This document shows positions 8,916 to 16,004 of a stretch of DNA of 64,000 bases, in pieces. The DNA comes from Flavobacterium kingsejongi (GTDB taxonomy: Bacteria; Bacteroidota; Bacteroidia; Flavobacteriales; Flavobacteriaceae). The translations under genes and the position numbers were made by a program. The stretch spans positions 310,001 through 374,000 of the forward strand of contig NZ_CP020919.1 in NCBI RefSeq assembly GCF_003076475.1, in the 5' to 3' direction. The notes beneath the pieces were generated by a model. That model was given only the letters and a program-made list of their open reading frames with translations, did no database searches and was not told the DNA's origin. Positions within the stretch are counted from its first letter, which is position 1; each line of letters opens with the position of its first letter.

Positions 8916-10046
8916 TTATAATTTACGCTGGATTTCTTCCAGGATCATCAGGTAGTCTTCCTGGTTTTTGACAAAATCCTTATCGGAAACATCAATTACC
9001 AGGACATTCAGGTCCGTTTGCGATTTGATGTAATCCAAATACCCCCGATTGATTTTATCCAAATACTCCGCCGTAATATCCTGCTCATAAGCACGGCCGC
9101 GAAGTTTGATATTCGATAGCAGGCGTTCAGTATTCTGGTAGAGGTAAATATAAAGATCCGGCTTCTTCATCTCTTTATAAATGATATCAAAAAGCGTTTT
9201 GTAGAGGCGATACTCGTCTTCACCCAAAGTCACTTTGGCAAAAATGAGCGATTTAAAAATATGGTAATCAGCTACAATAAAATCCTTGAACAAATCAAAT
9301 TGTGACAGGTCATTGGACAACTGTTGGTACCGATCGGCCAGGAAAGACATTTCCAGCGGAAAAGCATAACGGTTCTGGTCTTTGTAGAATTTCGGCAGGA
9401 ATGGATTATCTGCAAAACCTTCCAAAACCATTTTCGCATTAAAATCTTCCGCTATCTTGTGTACCAGCGTGGTTTTCCCCGCACCAATATTCCCTTCAAT
9501 AGCTATATAGTTCAGCCGGTCGAGGTGAAATCCTGACATGGGTGCCTGCAGCTCCGATACAATAGTACACTGGCTTGTGTCGCCAGTCGACTGAATAAGT
9601 TCCTTTACATTTTTATGCAGTACCGGATGGATCCATTGCAATTGCAAGTCCTGGAATGGCAGCAGGACAAAAAGCCGTTCTTGCATTTGCGGATGCGGTA
9701 CCTGCAATGTTTCCGTTGCGATGACCGTATCATTACAAGCAATGATATCAATATCAATAATCCGGGCCTGGTAGCCTTCGCTTTCCGAACGTACCCGGCC
9801 AATTTGTTGCTCTACAGCAAGCAATTCCGCCAATAGCTCTGCTGCCGGTTTATGGGTATGCAGCAACAAAGCACAATTGTAAAACGCATCGCTTTCAAAA
9901 CCCCACGCAGGCGTTTCATACAACCTTGATACTTTTACTACTGTTCCCGTATGCCTGTTCAGCATGCGGATACAGGCTTCAATATTCTCGAGCCTGTTGC
10001 CCTGATTACTCCCTAACGATAAAACGACCTGATTCTGTACACTCAT
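8916..10046 (-). CDS. folK: Bifunctional HPPK (FolK) / deoxynucleoside kinase fusion
   Basis: This 376-residue protein has two complete domains. Residues 1-160 are 6-hydroxymethyl-7,8-dihydropterin pyrophosphokinase (folate synthesis). It has VVLSLGSNQGNR, SRLYETPAWGF, and RIIDIDI with the Mg-binding Asp98/Asp100, then PHPQMQER. Residues 178-376 are a deoxynucleoside kinase (deoxynucleotide salvage) with a P-loop GNIGAGKT at 185-192, a LADRYQQLS motif and the lid IKLRGRAYEQ. No stop or frameshift separates them, and both active sites look intact. I recall this fusion being annotated in other Bacteroidota. Linking folate synthesis and dNTP salvage suggests coordination of thymidylate supply, which is an inference. 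It is transcribed divergently from sppA. Confidence 0.9.
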   Translation of the reverse strand: MSVQNQVVLSLGSNQGNRLENIEACIRMLNRHTGTVVKVSRLYETPAWGFESDAFYNCALLLHTHKPAAELLAELLAVEQQIGRVRSESEGYQARIIDIDIIACNDTVIATETLQVPHPQMQERLFVLLPFQDLQLQWIHPVLHKNVKELIQSTGDTSQCTIVSELQAPMSGFHLDRLNYIAIEGNIGAGKTTLVHKIAEDFNAKMVLEGFADNPFLPKFYKDQNRYAFPLEMSFLADRYQQLSNDLSQFDLFKDFIVADYHIFKSLIFAKVTLGEDEYRLYKTLFDIIYKEMKKPDLYIYLYQNTERLLSNIKLRGRAYEQDITAEYLDKINRGYLDYIKSQTDLNVLVIDVSDKDFVKNQEDYLMILEEIQRKL

Positions 10047-10085
10047 ATTAATGGCAAATTAACTAAAAGAATTTTAGAATAGAAG

Positions 10086-10093
10086 TATATTTG
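10086..10093 (+). promoter_or_regulatory. -7 promoter element upstream of sppA
   Basis: TATATTTG matches TAnnTTTG. It would start transcription about 110 nt before the chosen ATG at 10210. No TTG is seen at the -33 distance. Confidence 0.4.
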
Positions 10094-10209
10094 CAATGGC
10101 TGTTGATAAATTTTATGGATCGCATCCGGGATTTTGGACGCTTCCAAAAATTCCTTGCGACAACTGTAACATTAATAGCCTTTTGATCACTTATATAAGA
10201 AAAGCTACT

Positions 10210-11967
10210 ATGAAATTTTTAGGAAATGTTTTGTCAACCGTTATCGGGATTTTTGTCTTTTTAATGTTGACTTTTTTTGGAATCGTAATACTTGCAGCCG
10301 TTTTTGGAGGAAATTCCGAGAAGGTCAGCCTCCAAAGCAACTCCGTTATTGAACTGGATCTGGAAAAAATCACGAATGATTATGCCGGTAAATTCAATTA
10401 CAAAGATATTGGTTACTACGAAGCGGCACACAACGGCCTCTCCGATGTTATCCTCGCCATCAAAAATGCGAAGACCGACAAAAATATCAAAGGGATATCC
10501 ATCCTCAACTCCATGTCCTCTTTAGGCATGGCACAAAGCAAAGCCCTCCGCGATGCCCTGGAGGATTTCAAAAAATCAAAGAAATTTATCGTGTCCTATT
10601 CCAACGGTTACAGCCAGAAAGAATATTACCTGAATTCCATAGCCGATACCATCTACCTGAATCCGGTAGGCCAACTCGACTTTAAAGGACTTTCTTCCGA
10701 AGTGATGTTCTACAAAGACTTCCAGGAAAAAACAGGCCTCAAAATGGAAGTCATCCGTCATGGAAAATATAAAAGTGCGGTAGAGCCTTACCTGGCCAAT
10801 GAAATGAGTGAAGCCAATCGCGAACAGATCACAGCATTGCTGAATTCTGTATGGAACTCTGTGGTGAAAGACATTTCCATTAGCCGAAAAATTCCAATCG
10901 ACAGCCTGAATGCTATCGCGGATAACCTGGGTGCCCGGACTCCGGAAATGGCCAAAGCCAAACACCTGATCGACAAAATTGCCTACGAAGACGAATACCA
11001 TGCCGGAATCCGAAAAGCATTAAATGTTGATGCCAAGGAAGAATACAATAAAATCAGTATTGCAGATTATGCCGAAAAAGTAGCTACCACAGCAAATGTA
11101 GGCAGCTCCAAAGATATCATCGCTATTATCTACGCACAGGGAACAATTGTAGGTGGTGAAGGCGACCTTAATATTATCGGCGAAGGTTCGATGCGCAGGG
11201 CACTGGAAGAAGCCCGGAACAATGACAAAGTAAAAGCAATCGTATTGCGTATTGATAGCCCGGGTGGTAGCGCCCTGACTTCCGACCTGATCTGGAGGGA
11301 AATCGAAATCACCAAAAAAGTAAAACCTGTAGTTGTGTCTATGGGGAACCTTGCAGCTTCAGGAGGCTACTATATTGCCTGTAATGCCAACAAAATTTTC
11401 GCAGAAGAAAATACAATTACCGGGTCTATCGGCGTTTTTGGGACATTACCGAATTTCTCGCAACTAACCAATAAAATCGGAATCCATACCCAACAGGTCA
11501 GCACCCATAAAAATGCTGCCGGATATAGCGTTTTCTCTCCATTGACCGAAAACTACAGGGCGATAACCCAGGAAGGTGTAGAACACATTTACAATGTTTT
11601 TGTAAACCGTGTAGCTGCCGGACGAAAAATGACTTTTGACCAGGTCGATGCTATTGCACAAGGCCGTGTATGGACTGGAGCCGAAGCATTAAAAATTGGA
11701 CTGGTCGATAAAATTGGCGGTATGGATGAAGCCCTGAAAGAAGCGGCATCATTGGCTAAAATCAAAAAATACAAAACGGAAAACTATCCGGAATATGAAA
11801 AAAACATTTCTGATATGTTCGGTAGCCTTCCTTTCATGCAATCCCGTGAAAGCCTGATCAAACAGGAAGTGGGTGATGAGAACTACAGAATCATTGAGCA
11901 AATCCGAAGAATGAGTACACAAACAGGTGCTCAGGCAGTTATGCCCTTCGAATTAAATATTAATTAA
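10210..11967 (+). CDS. sppA: Signal peptide peptidase SppA, 67K type
   Basis: This 585-residue membrane-anchored serine protease degrades cleaved signal peptides in the inner membrane. The N terminus MKFLGNVLSTVIGIFVFLML... is a single transmembrane anchor. The tandem S49 architecture of the 67K type is present. The N-terminal repeat supplies the general base in HGKYKSAVEP (Lys188), and the C-terminal repeat supplies the nucleophile in AASGGYYIA (Ser384), matching the Lys209/Ser409 dyad known in E. coli SppA. An ATG at 10096 is in frame and would add 38 residues (including PCDNCN) before the membrane anchor. I prefer 10210 because it gives the expected membrane-first topology. Confidence 0.9.
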   Translation: MKFLGNVLSTVIGIFVFLMLTFFGIVILAAVFGGNSEKVSLQSNSVIELDLEKITNDYAGKFNYKDIGYYEAAHNGLSDVILAIKNAKTDKNIKGISILNSMSSLGMAQSKALRDALEDFKKSKKFIVSYSNGYSQKEYYLNSIADTIYLNPVGQLDFKGLSSEVMFYKDFQEKTGLKMEVIRHGKYKSAVEPYLANEMSEANREQITALLNSVWNSVVKDISISRKIPIDSLNAIADNLGARTPEMAKAKHLIDKIAYEDEYHAGIRKALNVDAKEEYNKISIADYAEKVATTANVGSSKDIIAIIYAQGTIVGGEGDLNIIGEGSMRRALEEARNNDKVKAIVLRIDSPGGSALTSDLIWREIEITKKVKPVVVSMGNLAASGGYYIACNANKIFAEENTITGSIGVFGTLPNFSQLTNKIGIHTQQVSTHKNAAGYSVFSPLTENYRAITQEGVEHIYNVFVNRVAAGRKMTFDQVDAIAQGRVWTGAEALKIGLVDKIGGMDEALKEAASLAKIKKYKTENYPEYEKNISDMFGSLPFMQSRESLIKQEVGDENYRIIEQIRRMSTQTGAQAVMPFELNIN

Positions 11968-11978
11968 TTGTTATAGCC

Positions 11979-12008
11979 TTGGGTCTTCCTTTGTTACAAT
12001 TATATTTG
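11979..12008 (+). promoter_or_regulatory. Complete Bacteroidota promoter between sppA and the AsmA-like gene
   Basis: TTG (11979-11981), a 19-nt spacer and TATATTTG (12001-12008) match the -33/-7 consensus at the usual spacing. Transcription would begin near 12013, immediately before a stem-loop. Confidence 0.7.
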
Positions 12009-12016
12009 TATCTTCA

Positions 12017-12045
12017 GCAGGGTCTTCGGGCCTTGCTTTTGTTTT
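12017..12045 (+). terminator. UUCG-tetraloop hairpin with T-rich tail between sppA and the AsmA-like gene
   Basis: GCAGGGTC (12017-12024) pairs with GGCCTTGC (12029-12036) over 8 bp, with two G-U pairs, closed by a TTCG loop. TTTTGTTTT follows. It lies 50 nt after the sppA stop, so it is a good sppA terminator. It also lies just downstream of the promoter at 11979-12008, where it would form the very 5' end of the AsmA-like mRNA. Confidence 0.65.
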
Positions 12046-12080
12046 ATACAAATCCGTAATTTTAGAATCACCCCGGTTTT

Positions 12081-12104
12081 AAAATACACCTATAACTACT
12101 GAAA
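12081..12104 (+). repeat. Single unit related to the downstream 21-bp array, in the AsmA-like gene leader
   Basis: The 24 nt beginning AAAATACACCTATAACTACTG match a unit of the array at 14838-14995 (AAAACACACCTATAGCAACTG...) at 20 of 24 positions, counted by eye. It ends 10 nt before the ATG at 12115. Confidence 0.5.
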
Positions 12105-12114
12105 AAACAGACTT

Positions 12115-14739
12115 ATGTTAAAGAAAATCCTAAAAGGAATCGGTATTTTTTTACTGGTTGTTATCATCGCTTTAGCCGCTGCCCCTTTTTTGTTCAAGGA
12201 CAAAATCAAGGCTATGATCGTCAAAACCATCAATGATAATCTCGATGCCAAAGTAGCCTTTGAAGCCGTCGACCTGAGCCTCTTCCGCAACTTCCCGAAA
12301 GCCAGTGTCAATATCCAAAAGCTAAGCATCATCAACAAAGCACCTTTTGCAGGCGATACTTTAGTATATATGGGAGAACTGAATCTGAATATGTCGGTAA
12401 AAGAATTATTCAAAGGCGAGACCGAACCGATGAACATTGACGCCATAACTTCTAAAAATGCTAAAATCAATATCCTCTTCAATAAGGATGGCCTGGGTAA
12501 TTTTGACATCGCCCTGAAAAAAGACGATACCAAATCGGGGGATACTTCCGAAAGCAAACCTTTTGCGATGCGTATTAAAAATTACGATATCGAAAACCTA
12601 CACTTTCGGTATTACGATGCACGTTCCAAAATCAACCTGGTCATTGATAGCCTGAACCATAAGGGAACCGGAGATTTTGCCGCCTCCAAACTGGACCTGA
12701 TTACCACCTCTACCGCCAAAATATCCCTGGACATGGACAAGATGAATTACATGAAAAATGTAGCCCTTTCTTTAGATGCTGTCCTGGCTATAGACCTGGA
12801 AAACAACAAATATACCTTCAAGGAAAACAAAGCCCTGATCAACCAATTGCCGTTGGAGTTCGATGGTTTTATACAACTGCTTGAAACCGGGCAGCAATAC
12901 GACCTGGCATTTAAAACACCAACTTCTTCTTTCAAAAACTTCCTGGGGCTTGTGCCTGCAGCCTATGCCGGAAACCTGAATACGGTAAAAACAACCGGTG
13001 ACTTTACCATCAACGGAAAGGTCAACGGTACATTGACCGATACCACTATCCCGAAATTCAATGTAGCCATTGCGTCCAACAATGCTTCTTTCCAATATCC
13101 GGACCTTCCAAAATCGGTCAACAATATTGTGATTGACACCAAAATCATCAACGAAACCGGACTGATGAATGACACTTATATCAACCTCGACAAGCTATCC
13201 TTCCGTATTGACCAGGATGTTTTCAATGCAAAAGCAAGCATCAGGAATGTAGCCGAAAATGCATTGGTCGATGCCAACCTCAACGGAACGATTAACCTGG
13301 CCAATGTCACCAAAGCCTATCCGCTAAAATTAGACACCCCACTTTCCGGGATACTAAAAGCCAATATCGTGACCAAGTTTGATATGAAGTCTGTAGAAAC
13401 CAGCCAGTACCAAAACATGCAGAACTCCGGAAACCTGACCCTTACCGGTTTCAACTATTCCGGTCCTGAACTGGCAAAACCCATCCAGATCACACAAGCC
13501 GCGATTCAGTTCAATCCCAACCAGGTACGCCTGAACCAGTTTGATGCCAAAACCGGACAATCCGACATGGCTATTACCGGGACACTGGACAATTTCTATG
13601 GCTTCCTGTTCAAAAAACAAATCCTGAAAGGGAATTTTAACCTGAATGCGAACCAATTGCTGATTGCTGATTTTATGGCTCCTACCCCGGTCCCTGTAGC
13701 GACAACCACCAAAGGATCGGAAAAACAGGCCCCAAAAGCCACAACAGCAACCAAAGAAGCCGTTAAGATTCCAGCTTTCCTCGATTGTACCATTACAGCA
13801 AAAGCCAACACAGTCGTATACGACAACCTGACGTTAAAAGACGTATCCGGAAAAATGATCATCCGGGATGAAGCTGTGAAACTTGAAAACATCAAAACTT
13901 CCATTTTCGGAGGAAAAATAACGGCCGATGGCCTGGTATCCACCAAAAACAAAGTCCCTACATTTACTATGGATTTAGGGCTCAATACCGTCGATATCGC
14001 ACAATCCTTTACACAACTGGACATGTTGAAATCCATCGCGCCTATTGCCGGGATTATCAACGGGAAACTGAACTCGACGATCAAAGTCAATGGTACACTG
14101 GACGCTAAGGAAATGACCCCGGACCTGAAAACGCTCTCCGGAGACCTGATCGGGCAATTGTTATCCACGACTATAAATTCCAGCAATTCGGATGTGCTTA
14201 CCGCTTTGACCAGTAAAATAAAATTCATCGATCCCAACAAGATCAACCTGAATGACATCAAAACCCACCTGACTTTTCATGATGGTAAAGTCGATGTCAA
14301 ACCTTTCGATATCAAATACCAGGATATCAAAGTTACCGTTGGCGGGCAACACGGTTTTGACCAGACGATGAACTACAACCTTAAATTTGACGTTCCGGCA
14401 AAATACCTGGGAACAGAAGCCAATAAGGTATTATCCTCCTTGAGTGCAGCAGATGCCGGTAAATTGCAGAACATTCCGGTCAATGCTATCGTAACCGGTA
14501 ATTTCAAAAGCCCGAAAATCACCACTGATATCCAGACTGCAGTGACCAATCTGGCCAACCAGCTCGTAAAACAACAAAAAGACAAGCTGATCAACCAGGG
14601 TACTTCAGCTTTAAGCAACCTGCTGAATAACACCAAAAAAGACACCGCAAAAACCACTACCACAACCCCAAAAGAAGATGTTAAAACAAAAGCCGCAGAA
14701 GCGATAAAAGGATTATTCGGTAAAAAGAAAAAAGAATAA
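12115..14739 (+). CDS. AsmA-like family protein
   Basis: This 874-residue protein has one N-terminal transmembrane helix (ILKGIGIFLLVVIIALAAAP) and the rest on the periplasmic side. The first 60 residues match the AsmA N-terminal pattern: helix, then IVKTINDNLDAKVAFEAVDL, SLFRNFPKASVNIQKLSI. The long middle is beta-rich, as expected for the elongated AsmA/VPS13-like lipid-channel fold. A low-complexity linker (ATTTKGSEKQAPKATTATKE) splits the chain near residue 540. The C terminus has an amphipathic DIQTAVTNLANQLVKQQKDKL region and a lysine-rich tail GLFGKKKKE. Known AsmA relatives (TamB, YhdP) move phospholipid between membranes; that role is inferred here. Confidence 0.85.
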   Translation: MLKKILKGIGIFLLVVIIALAAAPFLFKDKIKAMIVKTINDNLDAKVAFEAVDLSLFRNFPKASVNIQKLSIINKAPFAGDTLVYMGELNLNMSVKELFKGETEPMNIDAITSKNAKINILFNKDGLGNFDIALKKDDTKSGDTSESKPFAMRIKNYDIENLHFRYYDARSKINLVIDSLNHKGTGDFAASKLDLITTSTAKISLDMDKMNYMKNVALSLDAVLAIDLENNKYTFKENKALINQLPLEFDGFIQLLETGQQYDLAFKTPTSSFKNFLGLVPAAYAGNLNTVKTTGDFTINGKVNGTLTDTTIPKFNVAIASNNASFQYPDLPKSVNNIVIDTKIINETGLMNDTYINLDKLSFRIDQDVFNAKASIRNVAENALVDANLNGTINLANVTKAYPLKLDTPLSGILKANIVTKFDMKSVETSQYQNMQNSGNLTLTGFNYSGPELAKPIQITQAAIQFNPNQVRLNQFDAKTGQSDMAITGTLDNFYGFLFKKQILKGNFNLNANQLLIADFMAPTPVPVATTTKGSEKQAPKATTATKEAVKIPAFLDCTITAKANTVVYDNLTLKDVSGKMIIRDEAVKLENIKTSIFGGKITADGLVSTKNKVPTFTMDLGLNTVDIAQSFTQLDMLKSIAPIAGIINGKLNSTIKVNGTLDAKEMTPDLKTLSGDLIGQLLSTTINSSNSDVLTALTSKIKFIDPNKINLNDIKTHLTFHDGKVDVKPFDIKYQDIKVTVGGQHGFDQTMNYNLKFDVPAKYLGTEANKVLSSLSAADAGKLQNIPVNAIVTGNFKSPKITTDIQTAVTNLANQLVKQQKDKLINQGTSALSNLLNNTKKDTAKTTTTTPKEDVKTKAAEAIKGLFGKKKKE

Positions 14740-14773
14740 TCTGCTGTTAAAAAGTCAATAGAATAAAAATGGA

Positions 14774-14794
14774 CTGTAACACAAAATGTTACAG
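14774..14794 (+). other. Stem-loop just after the AsmA-like gene
   Basis: CTGTAAC and GTTACAG pair perfectly over 7 bp around a 7-nt loop, 35 nt after the stop. No T-run follows, so it is not a clear intrinsic terminator. Confidence 0.4.
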
Positions 14795-14837
14795 GCCAAC
14801 TTATAGTTACTTCATACGTATACTCCGAAATATGATC

Positions 14838-14995
14838 CACACCTACAGAAAATAAAAACACACCTATAGCAACTGAATCCACACCTATAGAAGGTTAAAA
14901 CACACCTATAGCAACTGAATCCACACCTATAGAAGGTTAAAACACGCCTATAGCAATTGAATCCACACCTGTAGAAGATTAAAACACGCCTATAG
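14838..14995. repeat. Eight-copy, exactly 21-bp-phased tandem repeat array
   Basis: The core CACACCTATAG, or a one-base variant of it, starts at 14838, 14859, 14880, 14901, 14922, 14943, 14964 and 14985: eight copies with identical 21-nt spacing. Flanks alternate between '...AGAAGGTTAAAA' and '...AGCAACTGAATC', so there is a 42-bp super-unit of two half-units. Core variants are CACACCTACAG (14838), CACGCCTATAG (14943, 14985) and CACACCTGTAG (14964). A weaker match (CCAACTTATAG) lies exactly 42 nt before the first copy, at 14796. It fills part of the 409-nt gene-free stretch 14740-15148. Plus-strand frames all contain stops and no plausible gene covers it. Role unknown. Confidence 0.9.
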
Positions 14996-15038
14996 AAAAG
15001 GCTGGCACTATTTTAATAGGCAGGAGCAAAAGGCTGGC
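14996..15038 (+). repeat. Pair of AAAAGGCTGGC direct repeats after the array
   Basis: AAAAGGCTGGC occurs at 14996-15006 and again at 15028-15038, 32 nt apart start to start. The first copy abuts the last unit of the 21-bp array. Confidence 0.6.
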
Positions 15039-15076
15039 GTTTTTGGATTGAGGTAATTCCCGCTACCTTTCCAAAT

Positions 15077-15095
15077 CTCCCGGAAAAGCCGGGAG
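15077..15095. terminator. GC-rich stem-loop between convergent genes
   Basis: CTCCCGG (15077-15083) and CCGGGAG (15089-15095) form a perfect 7-bp stem with an AAAAG loop, between the AsmA-like gene (+) and the DUF2797 gene (-). Only short T-runs flank it (GATTTT on plus), so termination is plausible but not certain. Confidence 0.45.
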
Positions 15096-15148
15096 GATTT
15101 TCCCTTGCATCGGGGCTATTGTGAAAAGGTCGTGTGGTGAAATTATGA

Positions 15149-15943
15149 TTAAACTGAAATCGTCACCACATATCCCTCGGCATTACGGACATTAAAGACA
15201 GTCCCATCTTCAAATAGCAGGTATTGTCCTTTGATGCCTTTCAGTTTACCTGTAAAAACATTCGTTTTCTCTAAATTCAGGCTAGTCACTTTTTTAGGAT
15301 ATTGCAAAACCGGATAATCAAAAACATAATGATCCTGATGTGCCAAATCAAAGAATTCTTTAACCTCATCCGGAATCAGTTCTTCCAATCGCGCTTTTTC
15401 ATCCGGAAGGTGGATACACAAAATATCATTGGTCAGCATCTTACGCCAGTTGGTCTTATCGGAAAAATGCTCCTTTAGAGCCACCTCGGTAATCCCCGCC
15501 AGATAACGATTGGGCAGTTCCAGCACCGTAATGGCCTCCGAAGCTCCCTGGTCAATCCATCGCGTGGGTACCTGGGTTTTGCGCGTCACCCCTACTTTCA
15601 CTTCACAGGACAATGCCAGATAGACAATATGCGGTTGCAGCTGTACCCTGGATTCATAGTCCAGGTCACGGTCGGCAATGCCTAAATGTGCCGTACTCAG
15701 TTCCGGTCGCATAATCCAGTCTCCCACTGCAGGGCTGCTGTAAAAACAATCATAACAAAACCCCTGACGGAATATTTTTTTCTTCTTATTACAGTTCAGG
15801 CACTGATAGCCGGAAAAACTAATCTCAATCGTTTTGTCCAATAGCTGATTCACATTTAAAAAGCTATTTTCAAAAATCATATAATATTGGATCGGGGATC
15901 CGAATTCAGTTTGCATTTTTGTGAGTACACCTTCGTATTGCAT
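15149..15943 (-). CDS. DUF2797 protein with zinc-ribbon and GIY-YIG-like segment
   Basis: This 264-residue protein has no signal peptide, so it should be cytoplasmic. Around residues 49-66 a four-cysteine zinc-ribbon-like module is visible (CLNCNKKKKIF followed by CYDC). From about residue 107, HIVYLALSCEVKVGVTRKTQ, then RWIDQGASEA, resembles the two beta strands and Arg-bearing helix of GIY-YIG nuclease-like folds. The alignment is weak: the first motif is VYL and the second KVGVT. The C terminus is beta-rich with no recognised motif. This architecture fits DUF2797, whose function I do not know. It is divergent from the GH3 gene and convergent with the AsmA-like gene. Confidence 0.7.
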   Translation of the reverse strand: MQYEGVLTKMQTEFGSPIQYYMIFENSFLNVNQLLDKTIEISFSGYQCLNCNKKKKIFRQGFCYDCFYSSPAVGDWIMRPELSTAHLGIADRDLDYESRVQLQPHIVYLALSCEVKVGVTRKTQVPTRWIDQGASEAITVLELPNRYLAGITEVALKEHFSDKTNWRKMLTNDILCIHLPDEKARLEELIPDEVKEFFDLAHQDHYVFDYPVLQYPKKVTSLNLEKTNVFTGKLKGIKGQYLLFEDGTVFNVRNAEGYVVTISV

Positions 15944-15971
15944 CGGGAAATTTTCTTATTTTTATAGCCAA

Positions 15972-16004
15972 CAAAGATACTAAAATGGCATTACCTATCA
16001 TCAA
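15972..16004 (-). promoter_or_regulatory. Promoter of the DUF2797 gene
   Basis: On the minus strand, TTG (16004-16002), a 22-nt spacer and TATCTTTG (15979-15972) precede the ATG at 15943. The -33 part lies inside the 5' end of the divergent GH3 coding region. Confidence 0.5.

Noticed and set aside
12096..12557. Long open frame antisense to the AsmA-like gene (also 13596-14261 on minus)
   Set aside because: They lie wholly within a well-supported coding gene on the plus strand, have no promoter or terminator, and translate to biased, hydrophobic text typical of the reverse complement of a Lys/Asn/Asp-rich gene.
14373..14882. Minus-strand ORF beginning inside the 21-bp array (MDSVAIGVF...)
   Set aside because: Most of it is antisense to the AsmA-like gene. 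The GVDSVAIGVF text is only the translation of the repeat, and the frame is interrupted by stops in the other repeat units.
14838..14995. CRISPR array
   Set aside because: The interval is a contiguous 21-bp tandem repeat with no unique spacers and no cas genes nearby.
15077..15095. GC-rich hairpin as an insertion-element end
   Set aside because: No target duplication or matching second copy is visible in the window; a terminator between convergent genes explains it.
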